Shown: in pieces, positions 21,901-30,969 of the stretch
Position numbering within the stretch: the first letter of the stretch is position 1
Layout of the letters: the number at the start of each line of letters is the position of its first letter
Source of the DNA: Cristatella mucedo
Taxonomy: Eukaryota; Bryozoa; Phylactolaemata; Cristatellidae
Direction: 5' to 3'
Assembly: GCA_009760855.2 (NCBI GenBank)
Contig: WPIO01000012.1
Coordinates: 924,501 to 988,500 of the forward strand
DNA: 64,000 nt
Program-made: the position numbers and the translations under genes
The notes under the pieces: generated by a model
Told to the model about the DNA's origin: nothing
Database searches by the model: none
The model's input: only the letters and a program-made list of their open reading frames with translations

Positions 21901-22163
21901 TCTTCAATGTCTAAAAACGGTAAATAGCAGTAGTAGATGACCTCACTATACAATTTGAGACGAATTCTCATGCTAAAGCAACTCTAGGAAAGCTTCGACC
22001 AATGCTTACAGGAAACGTCGAATGTCCCCCTCCATTGGTCAGCAGTGAGTCTGTCCTCCACCTCGACCATTAAAGTACGGCTGTCATCTACTTTCATGGA
22101 AATCACGAACTCAAATCCCCGAAAAACATAAGTGCTGACGGTTACGCTGTCTTCTTCTGGCAT
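6869..22163 (-). CDS. CCDC61: CCDC61 (VFL3 homologue), nine exons recognised, C-terminus not found
   Basis: This is a basal-body/centriole-associated coiled-coil protein of the XRCC4/SAS-6 structural superfamily; in other organisms it works in basal-body anchoring and orientation and binds microtubules. Exons, in coding order: 22163-22010, 21910-21828, 20687-20527, 20181-20076, 18584-18538, 14043-13827, 13577-13498, 11191-11076, 6941-6869. Phases agree at every junction and give about 345 residues. The head domain has YVFRGFEF, EVEDRLTADQWRG, DMTHKTGNFKQF, NMLESAI, VSLDLLTFSDLELLR, KRYLIVTYTVEFDR and IHYPLPLPYVGKPDP, matching vertebrate CCDC61 block by block from memory. A coiled coil (about 150-280) follows with LRASERNLRVRLKSLTNEL, then an Arg/Ser linker (SRERV) and RFDPTAYVKEKE. 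The vertebrate protein is about 510 residues, so further 3' exons are expected. Introns hold several L2-like and SINE insertions. Confidence 0.93.
6945..8310. other. CCDC61 intron sequence, no other feature seen
   Basis: AT-rich, with only short open frames; the longest (7828-8112, plus) has no recognisable domain or splice context. Confidence 0.5.
8315..8475 (-). mobile_element. SINE-1 copy b, diverged
   Basis: Tail gccgcctaagagaacttaat at about 8336, B-box-like ggctcgagcccac at 8386, and a degenerate tRNA head toward 8470. The order is the same as in copy a. It lies in the large CCDC61 intron. Confidence 0.78.
8480..10700. other. CCDC61 intron sequence, no other feature seen
   Basis: No exon, family repeat or long open frame was identified. 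The overlapping 91- and 98-residue frames at 9830-10144 lie on opposite strands and look like chance. There is an AT-rich aaata/aagta-type tract at 10145-10200. Confidence 0.45.
10708..10865 (-). mobile_element. SINE-1 copy c
   Basis: Minus strand: head at about 10840-10865, B-box-like gggctcgagcc (plus spelling at about 10779), tail tgccttaagagaacttaatc at about 10732 and an AT-rich 3' end. The internal caaatacattcacctcgatc block matches copy h and the plus-strand copy d. Confidence 0.83.
11076..11191 (-). CDS. CCDC61: CCDC61 exon 8 (Arg/Ser-rich linker)
   Basis: The acceptor ctattttag precedes GCGAGCACTG and enters in the phase left by exon 7. It encodes SLTSLNRDRSASRERV and then SKERPARSAH, like the vertebrate RE-R-SASRGRG linker. 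The 3' end is uncertain: C|GTGCAAGG gives the phase needed by exon 9 but is a weak donor, and another exon could lie between. Confidence 0.78.
12040..12135 (-). mobile_element. L2-like family A, tail fragment
   Basis: (AAT)n at 12040-12065, then cacttgataaagtgccctca and ctttctaggcgctttacatt, the standard family A tail hairpin. Only about 95 bp remain. It lies in the CCDC61 intron between exons 7 and 8. Confidence 0.87.
12255..12400 (+). mobile_element. L2-like family B, 3' tail fragment
   Basis: It contains gaaagctgcttaggttttga, gtgctatacaaaattct and tttgtggagttacagaggga, the same 3' tail seen at about 18340-18425 and 56995-57090. Confidence 0.7.
12600..13490. other. Intron sequence with aagta microsatellite
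   Basis: No exon was identified. A short (aaagt)n tract at 13390-13422 is the same pentamer found near 10165 and inside the SINE at 58865-58915. Confidence 0.45.
13498..13577 (-). CDS. CCDC61: CCDC61 exon 7
   Basis: The acceptor gttcgatcag precedes GTGGAGGAG. It encodes VEELRASERNLRVRLKSL and then TNELAVYK, matching the conserved ASERSLRARLKTLTSELALYK block of vertebrate CCDC61. The donor is AAGAG|GTGAGA, phase 2. Confidence 0.92.
13827..14043 (-). CDS. CCDC61: CCDC61 exon 6 (coiled coil)
   Basis: The acceptor ttgttgcag precedes CTACAATGG. It encodes about 72 residues of charged coiled coil, including IIKNLEEEMVKEK and RRQKDYNQLLEE, which resembles the vertebrate LELELRQER..RRGQD segment. 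The donor GAAGAG|GTGCAT is weak, but the phase fits exon 7. Confidence 0.87.
14270..14877 (+). mobile_element. L2-like family A, degenerate plus-strand fragment
   Basis: Translations in shifting frames give LIHAFVISHLDFCNSL (about 14318-14365), then AKHRTTRFSESKSLPTPRTN (about 14590-14650), the C-terminal part of the L2-like ORF2, followed by 3' UTR pieces (gttgggtccttgtgaatt). It has several frameshifts and lacks the ATT tail. Confidence 0.82.
14895..15055 (+). mobile_element. SINE-1 copy d
   Basis: Plus-strand orientation: A-box-like tgaccaagtggttaagg at about 14914, B-box-like gggttggagcacc at about 14980, and tail gaagcacctgaaagagctaa..ctcttaggccgctata ending near 15050. It lies at the 3' end of the L2 fragment at 14270-14877. 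Confidence 0.85.
15050..15128 (-). repeat. Old L2/SINE-type tail remnant with ATT tract
   Basis: tataaagtgcccagaaacac, then ctaaggtgccatgcatatgc, follows the pattern of the shared hairpin tail on the minus strand but is heavily diverged. It ends in (ATT)n at 15112-15129 that faces the AAT tract of the next element. Confidence 0.45.
15138..17350 (-). mobile_element. L2-like family A copy, long (2.2 kb), ORF2 broken
   Basis: This is the longest family A copy here with an extended RT. It has an (AAT)n tail at 15138-15152, hairpin tail and 3' UTR. Coding blocks on the minus strand are in frames broken by indels and stops: C-terminal part (15848-15411), thumb/linker (16141-15869), motifs A-C (16546-16172, with LLDLSAAFDTIDHQVLLERL and YADDTHLYL) and RT finger region (16999-16580, with LKKAIVRPLLKKATLDQENL and LPFLSKTLERVVADQLNPYI). 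Sequence upstream to about 17350 matches the inter-domain region of the 54.6-56.6 kb copy. The endonuclease domain is missing. It sits in the intron between CCDC61 exons 5 and 6. Confidence 0.92.
17355..18440 (+). mobile_element. L2-like family B, degenerate plus-strand copy
   Basis: It directly abuts the 5' end of the preceding minus-strand element. Translation gives FYADDTQLYL (about 17409-17438, RT motif C) followed by a stop, then LNDDKT, later LGYYNSLLARLP (about 17815), LPVDHRIHSKILTLT and APAYLVELLHQFQPSRAPGS (about 17955-18070). These blocks are colinear with L2-group ORF2 but differ from family A in sequence. The tail (gaagactattggctaccgta, then tttgtggagataaagg) matches family B tails at 12.3 and 57.0 kb. 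Many stops and frameshifts are present. Confidence 0.82.
18538..18584 (-). CDS. CCDC61: CCDC61 exon 5 (short coiled-coil exon)
   Basis: The acceptor tcctcatag precedes AGCTCAAAAG; it encodes KDFRIKELEKLRTE, a heptad-like coiled-coil piece. The donor is ACCGA|GTAAGT. The 47-nt length gives exactly the phase needed by exon 6. Similarity to known proteins is weak here, so the exon rests on splice sites and phase. Confidence 0.7.
18600..20070. other. CCDC61 intron 4, no repeat recognised
   Basis: A 124-residue frame at 19637-20011 on the plus strand partly overlaps the region beside exon 4 on the other strand and shows no domain. No other feature was seen. Confidence 0.45.
20076..20181 (-). CDS. 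CCDC61: CCDC61 exon 4 (residues 133-168)
   Basis: The acceptor cttttcag precedes GATCCATTACC. It reads IHYPLPLPYVGKPDP, a family signature, then starts the coiled coil (VREQLEEIRRLKQQ). The donor is CAG|GTGAAG, phase 0. Confidence 0.93.
20527..20687 (-). CDS. CCDC61: CCDC61 exon 3 (residues 80-133)
   Basis: The acceptor aaattttag precedes ACAAGTGAC. The exon encodes SVSLDLLTFSDLELLRQRK and then KRYLIVTYTVEFD, the end of the head domain. The donor is GATAG|GTAACG, phase 2. Confidence 0.92.
20700..21815. other. CCDC61 intron 2
   Basis: Mostly featureless. At 21626-21683 a 22-bp unit (atttggttgctagtctgcct + ag) is repeated in tandem and then partly inverted (ctagcaaccaaat), forming a small stem-loop. 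Confidence 0.5.
21828..21910 (-). CDS. CCDC61: CCDC61 exon 2 (residues 52-79)
   Basis: The acceptor ccgtttttag precedes ACATTGAAG; it reads YIEDMTHKTGNFKQF then NMLESAIAR, the most conserved stretch of the family. The donor is CGA|GTAAGT, phase 0. Confidence 0.93.
22010..22163 (-). CDS. CCDC61: CCDC61 exon 1 (residues 1-51)
   Basis: The ATG at 22163-22161 opens MPEEDSVTVSTYVFRGFEF. The region matches the N-terminal strands of the CCDC61 head, including EVEDRLTADQWRG. It ends after the first base of codon 52 at donor T|GTAAGC. No other in-frame Met upstream fits the family's N-terminus. Confidence 0.92.
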
Positions 22164-22199
22164 TTTAACTGTTTTGAAAGGGCCTGGCCCCTTAGATAC

Positions 22200-24060
22200 T
22201 CAGAATACAGTCCTGTGAGTTGAAAGATGCACGTCTGATTCAGCGTTCGCACACAAGTAATGAAACTCTGGAAATTCTACTGGAGAATTTCTGCAATTGC
22301 ACTAGTCGACACTCCACGGAACGCCTACGTCAGCCAAGCTGGGGCGGCAAGCAAGCACCTTCGAGGCGCTGTTGGCAATTCCTCCGTCGGGCCACGAATG
22401 CTGCCACCGGTGCGGCGCTATGCTATCGATGAAGAAAGGCAGTCAGACGCATCAGTTAACGAGCATCCCTAAAAGTCGTTCAAAATGTAAGTATTTTTGC
22501 AACGAAAACTGGGGACCGTACGCACGCACAACAAAGTTCAGGAGAAATAGAGGCGTAACCACCGTAGAAGATAGCTTGGCGCCCGCAATTCCTTAAACTT
22601 GCAAGCTTATTTCATACATACTGTGTTATTAATAAAACAATCTGGCTACTTTCTCAGCATAGCAGCCTTGGTAGGTGACTCACGAACACGAGAGGAACGA
22701 CGGCCTTTTTGAAAAGTCCGCTAACAGGACGTCGCCATCAAACTTCCGCTTACGCAGGCTGCGAGCCGCCGCTCGTTGCAGGGCAACGGAGAGTTTTACA
22801 GTGTTCAAACTGCTCAACTTCAAAAAGTAATATAAAATATTCTAAAATAATTCATTAAAACTGATTTAACCCTAAGAAGATGTTCTTTGACTAGCGCACG
22901 CTTCTGCCGTATTGCGTCGACCTCGTAAGTGCCGTATGAAAAAGGGCTTCGCGGGCTCGGCTCCCGCCTTGCGCTAATGCAACCATTCTCAAAGTCATTA
23001 CTGGCGCAAAATACTCAGTAGAATATGTATGGGTACTGGAAATTTGAATAAAAACATGTCACACTAGATCATGCGTGAGATTTTAGGGGTAGCTCCTTTC
23101 ACAGCAGTCTTCAGATTGGAATGCTCACATTGCCACCTGCCTCATTATCCCAGCTGTATTCCGGCCTTGTGGCTACAAAATTGCAGTTTTAGATACTCTG
23201 TGTTAAGCAATGCTGTCACTCACCTTTGCGAAGTTGCAGCTCGTTTAATGATTAACTTTTGGGCTGTATTGCCATATTGTAGTATGAACATCTTTGTCTG
23301 AATCAACGCTTGCACAATTATTTACGTTCCATATTACACGTAGTTTCCCCAAATTCAATAACAGCTGAATGCATGAATCGGTTTACTACAATACATTATT
23401 ATGAAATAGTATTTCTTATAAGAGTGGTTTTATCAACATAAAGAGAAAGGAATGAATCTCAGCTACTACCCCAAAGCTTTCTCCGTGTTTTAAGTGTCGG
23501 CAGGATCCTCGATTTGGAAATATAGTCTAAACCCCATGTCATACTTACTTTACACAAATAAACGCTCGAACACATACAAACACACATACTGCGGACATGA
23601 TCCGATTGGAATTCGCTAAGTGTTCCAGCACGTATATTGGCCAGAAGTCTAATCTGTTTGCTTAGTATCTTACAGGGCCGAAATTTTAAGTTAACTATTT
23701 TTTGCTATGCGTCATAGCAAGTCAATCGCTTCGACCGACTTAGTTCGTTTCCCAAAATGAGCCAACAGAATAGTGAAACAGCCCCGAGAACTCAAGTACC
23801 TTGGACAGAAGTACCGAGAATTTCCTAATGAATCGACTATCGACTTTCCTCCTCCTAATTAGGGCGTTTACACTACTGATGTAGTAAAAAATAATCTCCG
23901 ACTTAGTCCCGCCCACAACTCCTACTCCATTTTCGGGAAGCTGGATAAGATATGGGATTACCCGTTTAGCCGCCATGTTGACACCTGCAGAAGAGGGAAA
24001 TAGATAGGATGTACGCATATAAGGAAGGCTCGACGGGAAAGTATATAATGCTAAGGAAGG
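22200..24060. other. Region upstream of CCDC61, no gene recognised
   Basis: Moderately CpG-containing sequence at 22320-22450 and 22690-22810 may include the CCDC61 promoter, but no TATA box or initiator could be fixed. An open frame at 23740-24096 (minus) contains an ATGGCGGCTAAACGG start-like context after a cttctgcag acceptor-like site, without a recognisable product. Confidence 0.4.
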
Positions 24061-24071
24061 TGCGCCGTTAC

Positions 24072-24217
24072 CGGTGTGTTGGTGCATTCGGCACAAAGAC
24101 GAGCGGCTTTTTCTTTGTTGAAGTGGGTGAAGCCGAGGCTACATCGCAGGAACAGTTCATGGTCAAGGACTTTCCCTGAATGCCTCGATAAAACTTGAGC
24201 ATGCGGACGCCAGCCAT
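24072..24217 (-). CDS. Candidate first coding exon of an unidentified gene
   Basis: The minus-strand ATG at 24217-24215 has a good start context (aaaaATGGC). It opens 48 codons, MAGVRMLKFYRGIQGKSL and so on, ending KKKPLVFVPNAPTH, and reaches a donor-like CACCG|GTAACG. The basic N-terminus without acidic residues could be a mitochondrial targeting peptide, but I do not recognise the protein. No second exon in the correct phase was found nearby, so this may not be coding. An overlapping frame on the plus strand starts at about 24198. Confidence 0.3.
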
Positions 24218-24219
24218 TT

Positions 24220-25270
24220 TTGTTTGTTTTGATTATGCATGTGACACGCCACCAGGTTTTGATTGGTGGCCCGGTAGACCTAGATGGCTTAAAGCAGAAG
24301 CAGATTCTCCCTCTCCGCGGTCGGCCGATTTGGCTCCGCACCCAAGAGACGTAGTAACCCAAACCAGATGGAAATCGGCGTCAAAACAGTGCCGATTCAG
24401 GAGGAAATTCGATAGTGTAAACGCAGCTTGAGTCGAATTTGCAATCAGACGCCATTCTCAGTCACCTGAAAAATCCTTGAAACTTATCAAGGGATCACCA
24501 ATTGCCTGCGACGAAATGTACTTCGAACAAAATCTTGTGGAGCGTTATAACTGATTACATTCTTAATATAGATAAAAATTTGATTCTTGAATACATCAGC
24601 CAGTATAACCTATTTAATTTTGCATTAGCCTAAGTCACTTCGTACTACAAGTGCAAGACGCTCTACTATAAATCGGGTAGCTTATGCTTGTTTTGGGAAA
24701 TAGAAAATATGCCATCTAGTTCCAAAATGGAAGACAGTGATGTCGGCAGCACTAGAGGTTTAGTGCAAAAGCTGTTATGCCCCGGTTCACGCTAGGACCG
24801 GAACAAGGGGCTTGATTCTAATAAGTCCTGTTTGTCTGTTATTTTAGTAACAGTCTAGGCTGGTTGAATAACGTTTTGCCTGCTTCAGAATCCGGAAATA
24901 GAAGCCAATAAATAAGGAAAAATCGCCCAAGTAGTTGTGGCTAAATCGGCTGTCAGATTGATTGTGTTTTTAATCCCCTCAAATATGTCAAATCGCTTTA
25001 CATAAAATGGTATGCATGGGAATTCAGTGGAGTTGAAAATTCAACCGTGAGCAGCAGAGGCTAAAATTCGGCATCTAACCCACTGCTGCTGCACTTATCC
25101 CCCAACGTAACGCTAGAATCTTCTCAGGCGACCCTGTAGTTATGTTTCTAGAAACAGCAGGTGGAAAGAAATCAGGGGAAGAAAATTTCGCGTGCAGTCT
25201 TCCCGTGAAAACCCACCTTGTATTTTATTTTTCGTTAAAAGGATTCAGTTTTTACTTTGATAATAAGATA
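24220..25270. other. No gene or repeat recognised
   Basis: AT-rich sequence with only short frames and no family repeat. Confidence 0.45.
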
Positions 25271-25277
25271 AAAACTA

Positions 25278-25400
25278 AATATACTTAATGTATATAGCTT
25301 CCTAAGAGAACCGAATCTCTATCAGGGCGCTGTAAAATGCTGCGGGGCTTGCGCCACGACCTTGGTCGTTGAAGGCGAGCACCTTACCCTTGGTATACTT
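25278..25400 (-). mobile_element. SINE-1 copy e, truncated head
   Basis: Tail agcttcctaagagaaccgaa then ctatcagggcgctgtaaaat at about 25296-25337, B-box-like ggggcttgcgccacgac, and a partial tRNA head (gagcaccttacccttgg) near 25377-25394. Confidence 0.77.
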
Positions 25401-25537
25401 ATTGATTTATATTTGATTCAATGCTGTGCTTGAGTTCGCGGGAGTAATCAAAGGCGCGCAGACGCACACACACAGAAACAGCCTCTGTGTTTTTAAGCAA
25501 TCCAAGTCGGTGGCTGCAGCGTTCGCATTACGCTCTT

Positions 25538-25543
25538 TTTATT
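25538..25543 (-). terminator. Possible poly(A) signal AATAAA
   Basis: AATAAA on the minus strand, 30 nt after the stop of the candidate terminal exon. A hexamer like this is common by chance in AT-rich DNA. Confidence 0.25.
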
Positions 25544-25572
25544 CTAAATAATCTCATATAAGGAGGGAGAGC

Positions 25573-25693
25573 TCAGTTTACTGACTGCGCTTCCGCCCGA
25601 TTGTTTGTCATCAAGGTACCCGATAAGACGCTATTGAAAACTTCAGCGAGCAAAGCCAGCAAGTTAGAAAGTTCGCAGCTTTCACGCCGCTGA
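25573..25693 (-). CDS. Candidate terminal exon with poly(A) signal
   Basis: The minus strand has an acceptor-like tgtatcctaaacag, then 121 nt open for 39 codons (RRESCELSNLLALL, ending NNRAEAQSVN) to a TGA at 25575-25573. AATAAA follows 30 nt later (25543-25538). The protein is not recognised. The entry phase (one base before the first full codon) does not match the candidate first exon at 35.5 kb, so no joint model is proposed. Confidence 0.25.
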
Positions 25694-25859
25694 CTGTTTA
25701 GGATACAGCAACGAGCGGATCCTAAAGCTAGGCTTGTTAAAGGTGGACGCAGTAATACATGTTTAATACCCGCGACCTGCTGGGTACTTGCCGCTCGCGG
25801 CTGACCAACTCGCCTTGCGAATGTTGGGCGAAAGTTCAAAGCTTTCGGCTCTGTACGGG

Positions 25860-26940
25860 CAGCATTCAGTTTTTACTTTATGGTGAAGTTTGAGAGCCCT
25901 AAATAAATTTGTATTAGGTTGATCTAAACTTCAACGTACTTGATTTTTAGGCACACGTGCAGGCATTCTGGAGATCGCATCCTGCATTTCTTGCGCTTTC
26001 AAATGGTGCAGCGAACATCTACAGCTCTCGCTGCGGGTGGAAGTGTATTTCTTAGTTCGGAAAAATGACCGGCTAATCTCAAACGTGGCTTAACCGTCAG
26101 CCGGATCTTTAAAACGTCACGGCATCTGCGAGGGCTAACCCGCTCCCCTCAAGTCGCTGTGCATTTTTCTTGCCCTCGTCAGAAGTTAAACCTCACAACC
26201 TCTATCAAAAGAGGCTCGAGTCCAAGCAAAACTTTAATTTTGACTGAAACCCATAAACACTTAGAAACGTGAATTTGGCTTAATTAAATTATGGAGCCAA
26301 TAATAAGTGGCGTTATAAAGCCATCGAGAAATATCGTAGCGGTAGAGAGAAGGAAGAAGTTTTCTGGTCATCCTAGCGTCAACTCCTGACCGTCTGATCC
26401 AATTGGTCCAGCGAGAAAGATGCACCTCGGAGCTTCATTGTGCTTTGATCATCTTCATCCGACACGTGACCACTTTGTTGCTACGATGCTTCTGAAATGC
26501 GGTGCCTCCGGAGCCGGCGCACTCGTACATAAACTTGTCCAGAATAGCTCTTTAAATTCCAAAAATCTTGCATCAAGTCTTTGACAAACGATAAATAAAA
26601 GCTTCGCGTGATTTTTATTGTTTTGTTTGCACTGACAAGCCCAGGTCTCAGCGCTCCATTAAAATGCAACACACGAACGGACTCAACGGTATATATCTGC
26701 TCGGCGGCTTATATTGCCCCTTGACGTTTCATTTTACTTAGCCATTAATTGTAAATAATCTTGGTCTCTTTTTCAAAATGCATTCTGCACATGTAGTGCG
26801 ATTGCAATTCAGTCCGCGTACAGTACGCGTTTGACCCTGGCAACTGTCCGCTATTTCTAGCTCATAGCAACCGCCGTGGACGCATTCGCGCCTTTATTCA
26901 ACCGTAACAACAATTCAAGCAATTATTCCCTTTTGTATCT
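25860..26940. other. No gene or repeat recognised
   Basis: Only short frames were seen, without domains or repeat family matches. It leads into the CT microsatellite. Confidence 0.4.
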
Positions 26941-26949
26941 ATCAATCTA

Positions 26950-27071
<122 letters not shown>

Positions 27072-27289
27072 TGTTTCTCTCATCTGTCTCTCCCTCATTA
27101 AGTGAAATGGTATTATCTTCATTCTTTTGAAAACAGAACTACCAAACCCTTTCTGCAGCGGCATTAAGAGTCAAAACAATTTTGAGCGGGGAGGGGATGA
27201 GTATACAACCTCCGGGCCACTGGTCCAGCGCTCTTATCGAATCGAGACAGGCATTTCTACGTCACTCAACTCAGTGGGGGGCGTGTTGA

Positions 27290-28140
27290 GTGCTGTAACA
27301 CGAGCCACATATTTAACCCCCCCCCGTACGCGCGGGGCCGAATCGCAGCGTCCTGCTTAAACGAGGTGACACTTCGTCCGTCCACTCGAGCTCTCGGACA
27401 TCGCAGCGCGAGCTGCGCTGACCGCACGAATAGCGTGCGACGTAACTCCGTACATACATCCGAGACCAGACGCCGACGGCGTCGCGCCCCACGAGGCCCG
27501 AAAGAAGCGCACCGAATTGGGCTTGCCTTGCGACAGCCTTCGAGTCGCTGACTAACGGGTTGAAGCGACGAAATAAGAGCCACGACAGAAAAGCTCCTTT
27601 CACGAGAGATAGAGAAGGTTCAGCTCATTTTTGGCGCTGGCAATCTGTGAAAAACGCTACGCTCCAGGCATTCAGGAAGAGACCATCAATTGTTAAACGC
27701 ATTGGCAGCAACCTGAATTCTGTCTTGTCTCGTTGAGTTCGGTAGGGCTAGGCTGTTGGTGACCCGCTACAATCTGCTATACCGTCGCAGCCATTCTCCA
27801 ACAGAAGACAGATGTGGGTGAACCTGCCGAGGCCGACCGCCTGCATAACTGCGCGCCAGCAATCGAGCTGGAAGACAGAGCGGAACCTGGCGGCCTGGTT
27901 GCTTGTGAGAGCGCGTCGTTCCTTGCATCTCCGACCTTCAACGGCCAAAGCGCAGGCACGCTGTGAGCCTCTGGAGGTCATAGATATCGTGCGTCGCTCA
28001 CTACCACCAGGGAAGAAGAGCGGACGTGCATCGCAGCCCGCGAACGCAACAAGAACGAGCGGTGTGAATCCATCTGATCGGCTGAATGACTTGGTTAGCC
28101 AAATTTCGCCCAACGAACCGGTAGACCGTCTACCCTCCAC
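27290..28140. other. CpG-rich island 1
   Basis: High CpG and GC compared with flanks. Several overlapping frames on both strands (60-163 residues) are explained by the low density of stop codons. No domain or start context was convincing. It ends at a SINE/L2-type insertion near 28.2 kb. Confidence 0.5.
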
Positions 28141-28194
28141 AAAAAATAGGAAGCAATTTTGTCACCAAAATTTTGGCGAACAAACTGGTAGACC

Positions 28195-28558
28195 TTTCTA
28201 TTTTGTGCTCCCAAAGCCTGGAGCTCACTCCCAAATTGCATCACAACATCCACTGACTTTACCACATTTAAAAGAACTTAAAACGCACATTACACCTATT
28301 TAGGACAGCATTTAGTGGGTCCCTGCGATTCGTCCTTTATGTTCTTATGCATGCTGACACGACACTGTGCATGCTGCCACTAACCACACTTGCACGCTGA
28401 CCCTGCGAAAGTCACCCATAACCACATTATTCATGTTGTTTATCAAGCATGATATCACTCACCATTCGATCACGTTTAATTTGCAGCAAATGTAAAGCGC
28501 CTAGAAAGAGATTGAGTTCTCTGAGGGCACTTTATCAAGTGTATTATTATTATTATCC
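28195..28558 (+). mobile_element. L2-like family A, plus-strand 3' end
   Basis: It begins in the C-terminal coding region (gtgctcccaaagcctggagc, i.e. the APKAWS block), then ttagtgggtccctgcgattc, the standard 3' UTR, tail hairpin agcgcctagaaagagattga..ctctgagggcacttta and (ATT)n at 28541-28557. Confidence 0.9.
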
Positions 28559-28999
28559 TACTACAAAAACACGAGCATTTTTAGGATTATCTCCTCTCAC
28601 TCGGTCAATGTGTTTTCCGGTTCGTGGCATACGACAATCTCACGTCAGTAATCCTGTTTGTGTCGTTCGCTTCAAAGTTAAAACTAATGCCTATGGTGAT
28701 GTCCTAAGCCTACCGACATTTCAAGTTTCTGCAACAATCATGCACTGTGAGGCCTTTCCTAACTGTTTATCTCATGCTTTGACTGACATGGTGTGCTGTC
28801 TTTCAAATTATCAACAGCTGAATGTCAAAACGTTAGCGAGTAAAGACGAGCAGCAAAAACTCGGAGCAATAAAAATGAAACTTGCCCAAAGCATTTTTTA
28901 GTTATTGCTATCTGTATTATTATTTGTATTTATTTATTAGTCAATGATTCATGGTAATCACCTCACATTAGCCGCTGGACCCTAGCGTAGTTCCAAAGT

Positions 29000-29112
29000 G
29001 TCGCTCTTTGTAACCGAAGTAGTCGGTTCGAGTCTTGAACCAGCACATCCTTAATAATTGCAAGCGGTATTGATTGCCGCTAAGGCTCTCCTGTGACTAC
29101 ACGAGTGGGGTA
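29000..29112 (+). mobile_element. SINE-2 copy a, partial
   Basis: B-box-like gtcggttcgagtcttgaacc (about 29022), then gcaagcggtattgattgccg and taaggctctcctgtgactac, the SINE-2 body and tail. The 5' head is weak. Confidence 0.65.
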
Positions 29113-29114
29113 TT

Positions 29115-30320
29115 CAGTCGGTCGTACTTCACTTTATAGAAACAGAAATCAAGACAAAATGAATACAAGATACCGACACCTCTTGGTCGCTTGTCGGTTT
29201 TGAAGTTTGGACTGGATCATCGTAAACAGAGTTGGCGTTCAGCGAAACGGCTCTCAAACCATGCCCTTGCCTAGATTTGTGTCGACGAGCATATACATAG
29301 ATGCGATGATATGTAGATGCGCATCAAGATTGCTGCAATCCTCTTTTATTCAGAACTCATAACCAGTGCCCTTAATCGCCTTTTACTGGTGCAAAACTCA
29401 ACAATTTAGTCTGATGTGTCCTCAACAGCTAAGCTGTCACGCATCACCTTCGCCACCTTCGTCAGAGCTTCATTGGCTCCGTGCCAATCATCAATTTTAC
29501 TTCAAGATCGTCTGTCTTGATTAAAGGTCGCTTCACTCGTTTGTAGCAGCCTACTTATCCGTCACTCTAGCTCCTCAAGTTTGCTGTTGCATCAACCGCT
29601 CGTGGACTACCAGTCTTCACGACGTTCATCGCTCTAATTTTAAATCTTGTGAGATCGAGCCTTCAGTTCTAGCCACCAAAAGAAAAAGACTCAGTTATCG
29701 TCACTACCTGCATCGACATTTCACCTTGTAAGTCTCAGCTAAAGACACATTTAACCCCTGAAAAGTCTTTCTCCAGCGATATGACTAACAAAGCGAGTCA
29801 TTTCGCTGTACGAGTGACAGAGCAAAGTCAGCGAAATCACAGGTCAGTCAGGTTCGCTGTGACGCACCATTCATCGCATCTGGCAGATTACATAGAGTGT
29901 GCGAGAATAGCAGTGCTAAGACTGCAGCCGTCCGGTCGGGGAAGAGGGGCCGGTGAATGGCAAGGGATCAAAGTGCCAGCAGAGAGCCCAAAGCTACAAA
30001 TAGACTGACCAATAAAAAGGAAGCCGAAAGCGCTTCATTCGAGCACGCCTGCTGACAGTCCGCTGGAAACCTTACTTCTTGCTCTCCGATGGCAGCCAGC
30101 TCGGAGACGCTGTAGTTCGATAGTCTCCAAACCTGTACGCGACCAAACGTAGAACACCGAAGCGAGTTCAAAGAGACGTTTATTCACGCAGCGGGCCAGT
30201 AGGCGACCGCCATGCCCGGCGTCCTCGTCGTAACTGCCTGGCCTCAGCAGCCCGTTACTTAACACTAAATGCCGTAAATCGAAATGGCTCATAAACCAAC
30301 AGCAACGTCATACCGGCCTG
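29115..30320. other. No gene recognised; possible LTR-like segment on minus strand at about 30.1-30.25 kb
   Basis: Minus strand near 30200-30170 has gctgcgtgaataaacgtctc, similar in layout to cgcagtgaataaacgttcac just upstream of the Gypsy remnant at 42.29 kb. This could be the poly(A) part of an old LTR, but no LTR borders were found. A 75-residue plus-strand frame at 29781 has no domain. Confidence 0.25.
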
Positions 30321-30329
30321 TGTAATCAG

Positions 30330-30964
30330 GGCTTACATCTGGTGCAAAACTGCGTAGCCAGGCTTGTCTGTCGTGAGCGTCACAGTTGCCACATCATACC
30401 AATTCTCGTCGACCTGCACTGGCCCACAGTCAAGCAACTCATTGAATTTAAGGTTTAGTCACTTACTTTTAGATCCCTTCTTTATTTGGCTTCAGCCTAT
30501 CATAGCTACTCCCCCCCCCCCGCAAGGCTAAGCATCATACCACCCGCTTTCCATAGTCTAATCATTTACCTATACCTCGTGCAAACCTCAAATTCTTTAG
30601 AGACCGTGCCTTTAGTTCCAATGCTCCCAAAGCCCGGAGTTCATTTCCGACTTGCGTCACGACATTTCCTGACTTGTCCACATTTAAAAAGAACTTTAAG
30701 CGCACCTACTTAGGACAGCATTTAGTGGGTCCCTGTGATTCTTCCTTTATGTGCTTATGCGTGCTGACCCTGTGCATGCTGCCACTAACCACACTTGCAT
30801 GCTGACCCTGTGCAAGTCACCCATAACCATATTATTCTTGTTGTTTATTGAGCATGCTACCACTAATCATTCGATCGTGCTTCATTTGCAGCAAACGCAA
30901 AGCGCCTAGAAAGAGATTGAGTTCTCTGAGGGTGCTATATCAAATGCATTATTATTATTATTAC
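30330..30964 (+). mobile_element. L2-like family A, plus-strand fragment
   Basis: Starts in ORF2 (aaaactgcgtagccaggctt, QNCVARLVCRERHS block), continues through broken frames with LVQTSNSLETVPLVPMLPKP in a shifted frame, then the 3' UTR, tail hairpin (agcgcctagaaagagattga) and (ATT)n at 30949-30964. A C10 run at 30511-30520 marks one of the breaks. Confidence 0.9.
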
Positions 30965-30969
30965 TGTGC

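Noticed and set aside
23740-24096. Second exon for the candidate start at 24217 (after cttctgcag)
   Set aside because: Splicing in the required phase meets a stop codon within six codons.
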